NCBI GenBank assembly: GCA_032622095.1 | Contig: CP136065.1 | Span: 52,261,949 to 52,325,948 of the forward strand | Source of the DNA: Siphonodentalium dalli | Lineage: Eukaryota; Mollusca; Scaphopoda; Gadilida; Siphonodentaliidae | Direction of reading: 5' to 3' | DNA: 64,000 nucleotides | Shown here: in pieces, positions 55,683 to 64,000 of the stretch | How the letters are laid out: each line of letters begins with the position of its first letter | How positions within the stretch are numbered: the stretch's first letter is position 1 | Notes under the pieces: generated by a model | What the model saw: the letters and a program-made list of their open reading frames with translations, nothing else | Told to the model about the DNA's origin: nothing | Databases searched by the model: none | Program-made: the position numbers and the translations under genes

Positions 55683-57700
55683 CTTGAATTTTTATGTTTA
55701 CGGTGGCGCATATATTCAGGGACGTAGCGAGTTGCGGGTGGCCGGTGCACACAGCGGGAGCTGTTTATTGCACACAAGAATTGTTTCTTTTACTATTGTT
55801 GATAACTATGCAAATTAATACTTGATACCATTGTTCTATCTGATTCGTTAATATTAAAAAAAAAAAACACGACATTCGCGAATTTTTAATATGTTACGGT
55901 TCCATTTTAATCGTATCAGTTCTACAATCCCATTGTATCTACTATATTTGAGAAAGACTGACTAAACTCTGGAAGAATATTTAAGACGTGACAATAACAA
56001 AATAAACCCCAAAATATGTACTAAGTTGATATTGATACTATTTGTCCTCCATATTGTGAGTGGTTTTCACTGTGTTTTATAATTATAGGACCACTTGACA
56101 ACTTGTAATACCTCACGCAATAACCGGCGTTGCATAAATATAAGACAATGGTGTAATATGATGCGGTGTTATAACGCCGATATTTTACATTAGCAGGGAC
56201 ATAGCGACAGGGGCTGGATGGGACATGGCTACATATGGTGTGTGTGTGTGGGGGGGGGGGGGGTCAGCCTTAGAATTTACAACTGCAAAAGTGCAACCCC
56301 CATCGTAGGCCAAACTGTCCAACTCTAGGAAACTTCATTTGCCTCCACTACCAGTGAAGTGGAATTTCCCAACTGATGCCTCAAAAATTTGATTTCCAAC
56401 TGGTTCGAAAATTTCCAATCCAACACCAAGGTTAACCGACGTAAATGTATGTCGGCGTTCGGACATACTTGATAGAGTACAGGAATGTGATGCAATATAT
56501 TGACAATGCACGAATGTCATTATGTATAGTCCTATACATTCGATGCTTTCGCTATGATGCGTTTTAAATTTTGTTTGCGTAGTTTAAATGTCTGAAGTAT
56601 ACCACAATATCACAGCTGCATATCATTTCATGTTTTATCTCCATACAGCTGGGCGTCTCCTGGCCTGTAATTAAAATAATGCTTAACCAACGATTTAATT
56701 ATAGTGCACGAATGTTGTTATGAATGCAGAGAAATGACTTTCTTTGAATTCACTCTGAATACGATCTCGGGTATTGTGTATTGGTAATTCAAACTTGAGC
56801 CTTGATAATCCATGATTACTCGATATGGATATACCAATATCGGATTGTTTGTTGGCAGCCGATTTTAATCTCTCTAAAGTATGTCAACATTTCACTGGAG
56901 TTCGCATTGGAGGTCACAGTGTTTTTGTCTTCAAAGAGTACCTGTACTGTACTTGAGCAAACCTCCTTCTTAGCAATTGGTCGATATCGGAGTACTGCAA
57001 CCTATGGAACAACATCGCGGTATTCAGAAATCGTGACAGACTATAGGACTACTGATATTCTGGTAAACACACCAGCGGAATTAACATATTTTTACAAAGA
57101 CATGCAACCTCACCCCGATGTGCTCGAAAGTTATGGATGTTAATCGGTAAATTGTGAGTAAATATTACTTCGTGATATATGAACACATGCAAAAACCTGT
57201 GTCACCACCACACAGGGTTTTCATGCACATCCACGGAGTTTGCGATCGGGGAGGTTAGTAAAAACTTTCAACTGTTGGATGTTACACCACATATAGATTG
57301 AAATCGTTCCATTGTTTGACTTTCCAACCAGTAATTAATGAGGAATGTGTTGTGTTTAGACAAACGACGTGACGAAATTGATAACCGATTTCAAACTTAA
57401 TCTGAATTAATGCTCATGATCAATATGGTGGAATCATGGTCATTTTGGTAAATTTCCTCTTGCACATTAGCGACATTACGAAACAGAGTATACCTCACAT
57501 TAAGCCAGTGCATGCGTCTATCATGCGTGCTGATATATATGTATATACACCAGTGCCAGTAATCATAGGGATATAATACTGATGTACAATTTCGGAGCTA
57601 GGACGTGCATTGTTCTATATTGTGAGAATGATAGATCCGTTCTGTGGCATACGTCACGTCGAGCACATGTTCAGAATGATGAACATAAGTCATTCTGCTC
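55683..57700. other. Non-coding, no gene seen
   Basis: 2 kb upstream of H1 without exon signatures. It holds a G run (about 56250-56262) and a small hairpin AAAACCTGTG...CACAGGGTTTT near 57192. A 113-codon open stretch (56802-57143) lacks a usable ATG. Confidence 0.5.
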
Positions 57701-58660
57701 TTATTATGCCCCCGACTTGAAGTCGGCGGGTATATAGTCGACGTCTCCGTCTGTACGTCCTTCCGTACGTCCGTACACACATTTTGCATTGTTGTTCAGC
57801 AACCGCTGGGAAGATTTAGCTGATATTTGGCATGGTGATAGAGCAGCATGGGGGAACAGCTACATGCATAGCGCGGGTTTCGTCCACCCATTTTCACCAG
57901 AGTTATGGCCCTTTTTTTACTTAGAAAATTCAATTTTTACGTCCGTACAAACATTTTGCATTATTGTTCAGCAACCGCTGGGCAGATTTAGCTGATATTT
58001 GGTATGTTGATAGAGCAGCGTGGGGGGAACAGCTACATGCATAGCGCGGATTTCGTCCACCCATTTTCACCTGAGTTATGGCCCTTTTTTTACTTAGAAA
58101 ATTCAATTTTTCTCTTGATTTTTTTGGTTTCCAGATGATAACGTGAGCTTTGGTGGTACGATTGAAAATCCCGTATTTTTGTGGATCAGTTATATGAAAA
58201 TACATGTCAGGTGCGAATTTGGGTATGATCTGATTATTTTTGCCAGAGTTATGGCCCTTTTTTCAACTTAGAAAATTTGAATGTGTCCGTCCGTACAAAC
58301 ATTTTGCATTATTGTTCAGCAACCGATGGGCAGATTTAGCTGATATTTGGTATGGTGATAGAGCAGCATGGGGGAACAGCTACATGCATGATGCATAGCG
58401 CGGGTTTCGTCCACCCATTTTCACCAGAGTTATGGCCCTTTTTTTTACTTAGAAAATTCGATTTTTCTCTTGTTTTTTGGGTTTCCAGATGATAGCGTGA
58501 GCTTTGGTGGTACGATTGCAAATCCCGTATTTTTGTGGATCAGTTATATGAAAATACATATCAAGTGCGAATTTGGGTATGATCTGATGATTTTTGCCAG
58601 AGTTATGGCACTTTTTTCAACTTAGAAAATTAGAATTTTCGCTTCTTTTTGGGTTTCCGG
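57701..58660. repeat. Dispersed repeat R5, three tandem units
   Basis: Starts at TATGCCCCCGACTTGAAGTC. Units begin ATTGTTCAGCAACCG (57788, 57962, 58312) and contain GATTTAGCTGATATTTGG, CAGCTACATGCAT and GAGTTATGGCCC, then TTTCCAGATGATA in the last two. Units 2 and 3 are very similar. Confidence 0.8.
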
Positions 58661-58852
58661 ATCGCTTGTATTTGGGTTTTTAGTCAACATTTCTGCACGA
58701 ACTTCTTTTGGAATAGTCATATAGACCTCCTCGGATATCCGCAGTTTCGTCCATGCTTAATCCGAATTGCTACGGTCGAGGGCAAATGCCACGCGACAGC
58801 GTACCTCTTGTATTATCTGTTTCTCTGCATGTCGTCTGATTTTAATACCTGC

Positions 58853-59201
58853 TTAAAGGCACGGGTGGCGTTTGTTGCAGAATTATTCATATTTATTCAA
58901 ATCGCCATCAACGGAAGGAATATTAAAATATATATAGTTTTGTTCATATGCCGAACATAATCAGCGCGTAAATAGTATATATTGTCGCCAAGACGTACGA
59001 AGTTGTACGTAAACAAGAGCCTGCTCGTGTTACATAAGTTTTGCTTCTGTTTACATAGCACAGCGCAATTCTATTGGTTAATCACACACAAATGATATAA
59101 ACCCTCTTTATATTTTCCATATCAGGAAAACAGTAACAAATAACGCTCTTTGTGTTTACCATATCCGGATCTAAACAAAAGCCAGGTTCTATAACGTTTT
59201 T
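58853..59201. repeat. Dispersed repeat R4, copy B (349 bp)
   Basis: Same unit as 31254-31600, same strand. Begins TTAAAGGCACGGG, ends CCAGGTTCTATAACG. Confidence 0.75.
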
Positions 59202-62200
59202 TCTTTTGTTTACATAACAAAGGAAAACATTTGACAATAACATACTGTTTATGCCATATTTCTGATTGGTATAAGAATAACGTCTGTCTATATTTTACTA
59301 TTATTTCTGTTTATGGCGGTTTTTGACGGAGGTGAATGTTTTAACAGCATACCCACCACCAACGCCGCCCGTATCTTTAATAATATACCTTTCCAATTTT
59401 ATACGTTTGTACAATAATCCATTTAGTAAAAAAATGGTTAATCATTTCAAACAATGGCCATTTCGATAAGAAACTGCAGAAATTGTTATGTATATTACGA
59501 GGTATAAACGACCACCTCATAAACTGAACCAGTGCCTGTACCAATCGGACAAAATCGTATAAAATCGGCCGATTTATCCCCAGAACTTTGTATAAACAAT
59601 ATTTATATTTCTTTTCTATATATGGACATTCATATTATTTCAAAATGTACATATAAATGGGATTAGTGCAGATTAGAAGTCATTGGCTTACCTTGAGCTA
59701 GTTATTTTGCACGCATGATTGGGATTGAAGGGTTGATACTAATGGTGTTTGGATTTCATGTTTTATAAAGCGTGTAATACCAAGCTCTTTAATGCATAAG
59801 TGCTCTATTTAAATATTGAGTCCACTCGACTAACAATCGGGGGCAATAAACATGAATAAAGCAATGGACGCAAGTCTTCAATGTTGACAACGAAGAGTAA
59901 ATTATTGACATTACCGTTATTATTACCATTAATGTAGCACATCCACTCGTGGGACCTTGAATCAATCTTCAACGAGTATCGCAATCAAACAAAGGCAATA
60001 TATATAGCATGCGCCATGCATGGCATGTTTGAGAATTCATCCGCGCGCTGAACATTTTGTTTAACTGTTACACGATTTAGATATATATTATAGACGACGA
60101 AAATAGCCGTGACATATTTTCTTTGGTATACTTATTATATCCGTCTCTTATTTCTTATTCGGAAAAGATCGGCATACAAAACTAACCCCATGGCAGATGA
60201 TGTCTGGGTGACTCAGAGTCACGTATATATACTGGGGGTGAAATTGACCTATAGCTATGTAATGGTGATATTCGAGATCGGTTTGAATTATGGCAAAACT
60301 AACCTTATGCGTGGCTGGGTGGCCCAACCAAATTTACTATGTATATATAGCTATATATATAGAGAGAGAAAAAACCTTTGGCTAACACTATCTTTACAGT
60401 ATAGCACCAAACAGGAACTGTAACTCTAACCATATATCCATGGATCTTCTGTTATATTCATATTGCTATGCAAATATGGTAAACATCATATTGGAGACAT
60501 GGCCGTTCTATTGTTTCGGAATGTCGCGTTGTTTCCAATCTGAACTGACAATTCATAAAATAATATGCTAGAAAGATCAAAGTGACCGTATTTTAATTAC
60601 AAAGAATCGATACATACTTTAATTTTCTCGTTGCTATATAATCAATATAACAGGATATATAACAAGCAATTTTGCATGATGCAGATGGCAGATGTCTGTG
60701 TTTACCAATATTTACTGGATATGTGCTGCTTATAATTTCAAAAGAAGATAATCCATCGAGCCAATATTTGGATGACATGTTTTTGAACAGAAATATATAT
60801 AATCTATAATCTAGTCATCTGTGTTTGAATCACAGTTGCCGGACACAAACATTAATGTTATTTCTCATATTACTAATAAAACAGAGAGAAATAAAATTAT
60901 TTTTTGTGTCCAGCAACTGGTTTGAATCCTCAATAAAATAACAACAACAAACAAACTGAAAACTGTTAATTACTTAACTCATATGTTTGTTAGTTGAATT
61001 GATAGGGTCTATAATATATATATTCTTTTTGGTGTGAAAATATTATGTTGAGTTGAAAAAAAAGACCACGATGAAGTGGCGACATGGGTTGGTGTCACTA
61101 CCCCCACCTCCAAACTTTGGCCAAAATATTTAACACATGCATGCCTGACAGTATTAGTTGGAACTGCATGTCAAACCAAAAGAAGGTTAAATTTGTTCTA
61201 ATATAGTTTATTCCAACAAGTGTTTAGTATGAATATTTTTTTGTTAGATCAAAGGTCGAAAATATGCCTATTTTAGTCAGTTTGTTTTTTGCGCTGAAAT
61301 GGTTTTCAATTGAAAATTTCCAACCATATAGGTGTGTTAGGTTTGAACAAATTCCAACCAAAAAGGGTTGCAAATGGAATTTCCGGGACTTGAACATTTC
61401 GGTCTGCGTCAAAGGGAGGAGGTGCTGTTGGTAATTCCCATCTGGACATGCACTAACCATCTATATATATAGTCACTTCCATTGGCACCTCTGCCCACTT
61501 AAACGAACACAGAATTGATTGGCATATTTTGTTTTGCCTGTTGTGAAATGTATTGTGTCTACACTCTTCAGGTATACTGCATCGGTTCTGGTGGTATAGT
61601 TCCCGTGTTATATAGAGGCGTATATATTATAAAACGAGATCTATCAAAACCACAGGTGAACCATTTGAGCAGCACGACGGCACCTCACATTCTAGGAATT
61701 GCATTCGTCAATGAACCAACTGTGCACACATACACACACCCTCACACACAAAAAAGTTAATCTTTTCATATATAGATCAGTCGATACATAGATGTCATAT
61801 ACACAAAACAAGTAAAGGCTGTGGCACTATACAACCATTCATAGCACCGGAATGAGCTCCGCGCGTTCGATATGTTTGTTGGAGATCTCTGCGTGGACAA
61901 AAGCGAAAACTTTCGAGATTGATTAGCTTCGATGTAGCACTCGGTGGAATACTTGTCAGTTGAGTGTCTTTGTATACTTTCAAGCAACATACGCTCACTG
62001 TTGTGTGGCTGTTTTACGAGACAACACAAACAAAATGTTTACATGGAAAGAATGCTGGTGTAGTAAAGGATTTAATATATAGGCACCATATATACGGTAG
62101 GTCAACGGTCAACATAGACCAAGTCTTTTCGGCTCACAACAGCTTTGGATGTCGATTGGTTTGATGCTGTTTTTGGACCGAAACCCGTCCCGTTACTCTT

Positions 62201-62744
62201 CTATAACAGACTTTCATTGAAAAGACGTACTATACATTTACACATGGATCTCGGCCCATTCTCGGGCATTCACATGAACCCATGAATGTAATTAATCTGT
62301 CGTCAAAATGATATATCATTTTCCGTTATAGAAAAGGATAAAGTGATGATACGATCGTTTAATATGTTGTTTTTGATACATTTTCTGACAGCGCGACAAA
62401 TCAAAATTCTCTGGAAATCAAGGCTTTGTCTGTACTATTAGAAAGATGTATTCATTTGAAGTACGAATTTTATCTTTACTGCATCAAAATTTTAAACTCT
62501 GCATGACCCATGCATGATTGGACTGATAACTGATGGTGTCACACCCCCACCCACCCACCCCCCATTTTCTGGTATGCGGGATGGTGCGAATGATTCATAT
62601 ATCCCATGTTAACTGCCAACTGGTACTGTGGATTCATATGCACAATTTAACCGATATTGCACGATTCCGCAGCTTTTGTGGCACACAATTACACACATTT
62701 TTTATTAATATTTTCAAAAACCAAATGACACATTTTAATGCAAT
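59202..62744. other. Non-coding; one small palindrome
   Basis: 3.5 kb without a convincing exon. 60829-60922 is an imperfect palindrome with arms CAGTTGCCGGACACAAA and TTTGTGTCCAGCAACTG. Open frames up to 104 codons are AT-driven and unremarkable. Confidence 0.5.
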
Positions 62745-63000
62745 TCAGTCTATAATACCCCATTCACATGTTGGAATTTGGTTCCCGACTATATAATACT
62801 GCATGTGTTCGGGGACCAAATAAATAGTCGGGGACCTAAAAATCATCATGTAAATTAAATTGGTCGGGAAATACATTATTTTATCCCCGACCAAATTTGG
62901 TTCTGCTCGTGAGGTGGACCAAATCGTGATAATCGGGGACCAAATCGTCAAATGTGTACATGTAAATCATCGCGTGAAATGGTCCGGGACCAAGCACAAG
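62745..63000. repeat. Region of repeated TCGGGGACCAAAT words
   Basis: At least five degenerate, both-strand copies of TCGGGGACCAAAT (for example 62811, 62831, 62885, 62933, 62984). It may be a decayed palindromic element; ends not resolved. Confidence 0.5.
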
Positions 63001-64000
63001 TTTGTTCTGCATATTACAATTCAATTCAGCCAACAGTGTGCATGGGTACATGGAGATTTGATAACTAAATGTTGATTTTGAGTCCATCGATCGTCTCCGC
63101 CTCAGGGTTTAAAAAAGAGATACCCAGATATTAATCATTCATGTTCCCCACGATGAGCCAGAACACGCGATTTTGTCCCCACCACAATGGGGTCCACAAC
63201 TCCAAGTTTACACTGTGTTTCTCATCTGATAATTTTATTTTTTTCACATCAATAAGATCTGGATTCAGTAGAAATGCCGAACGTGTTGTCCCTGTAAATG
63301 TGCCCCATACCACTCTACAGTTAACTCATGTGCAGCACTAAAAGTCAGTGCCAACAGGGTATCCGTACCGAAAAGTCACAAAACCACCGAACAATTCACG
63401 CATGCAACTGTTACTTGTCACAGAGGTGGAGTATATATACTGAGAAACAATTATGGTCAATTTGACCATATTATAGGGTTAGTCACAAGCATTTGGACAT
63501 TATTTCATGGACACAACAGACATAATGGAAATGAAGAAGTTAAAGAGATCCCATATACCACGAACTTTTGGTATAAATCACAACAGACCAGTATTGTAAT
63601 CGGTGTTTTAGAAAATTTATTGAAACCTGCATGTCCTGCTTTCAACTATGATTCTGGATATCTCATCTGATTGAGTAAGTACCAAATCGCATCATGTGAA
63701 TAGAGTAAGATTCTACAGCCTGAAACGTATTCCATATTTCCATAACTGGTACGCAGGATTCACCAATCTATATGAACTGGTGTTCTTGATTCAGGGGTGT
63801 GGGTGCATGACACCCTCATGCATATTTTCATGAATACAAAATATATGGTAACTTTTAAAAATTGCGATGTTGCATGCTTTTATATCTCTCTTATTTGTTC
63901 TCGATCTATTCGTTATTTTGCCAAGATGGAATTGATTGACTATACCTTGACTTGCTTAAAATTAAACAAACATAGTAAACAATATCTATTCGATTGTGAC
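63001..64000. other. Non-coding, no gene seen
   Basis: No exon or delimited element. A short palindrome TATGGTCAATTTGACCATA lies near 63453. Confidence 0.5.

Noticed and set aside
56802-57143. 113-codon open frame upstream of H1
   Set aside because: No ATG until near its end, no splice or promoter context, no recognisable motif.

Overview
The window is animal nuclear DNA, most probably from a bivalve or related mollusc. It is AT-rich, with spliced genes, very long introns and dense small DNA transposons. It also carries several dispersed families containing runs of CGTCCGTCCGTCTG, of a kind I associate with bivalve genomes; that species assignment is inference. There are no prokaryotic operons, rRNA genes or CRISPR arrays.

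Two ordinary genes can be assembled. (1) CCDC137 (retinoic acid resistance factor family) lies on the + strand from 14671 to 30720 in seven coding exons, 304 aa, with all phases consistent and an AATAAA about 100 bp past the stop. (2) A linker histone H1 lies on the - strand. Exon 1 (55158-55404) encodes most of the globular domain, and exon 2 (43362-43741) encodes its last strand plus the Lys/Ser/Pro-rich tail. The two are separated by an 11.4-kb intron. An E2F-type site and two CCAAT boxes lie upstream. Inside that intron, on the opposite strand, is a 226-aa ORF (44495-45175) resembling the N-terminal part of ZMYM1-like/hAT-derived proteins; it looks truncated.

Most of the rest is mobile DNA that can be delimited by target-site duplications (TSDs). 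1650-2569 is a MULE-like element with terminal repeats made of a 16-bp tandem repeat. Six hAT-like non-autonomous elements with TAGnG termini and 8-bp TSDs lie at 4631, 9023, 31639, 41272, 42524 and 46780. At least eight TTAA-targeted piggyBac-like MITEs lie at 16688, 22796, 24093, 24907, 29854, 30250, 33237 and 40821, plus a larger one at 47568. A palindromic family (418 and 408 bp) with 5-bp TSDs occurs at 3884 and 6071. A GAGGTCCCC hairpin family occurs at 11273, 25409, 34925-36320, 39547, 40106 and 54313. A tRNA-derived SINE lies at 16293. A perfect 96+96-bp palindrome lies at 14215. A TIR-bounded element at 27753-28938 carries an unrecognised 81-aa ORF.

Layout: 1-14.6 kb, transposons and dispersed repeats; 14.6-30.8 kb, CCDC137 with element-filled introns; 31-43 kb, repeats including a 3.8-kb stretch bounded by perfect 27-bp inverted repeats; 43.3-55.4 kb, histone H1 and the elements in its intron; 55.6-64 kb, mostly unremarkable AT-rich DNA with some dispersed repeats. 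The two genes have no evident functional link.
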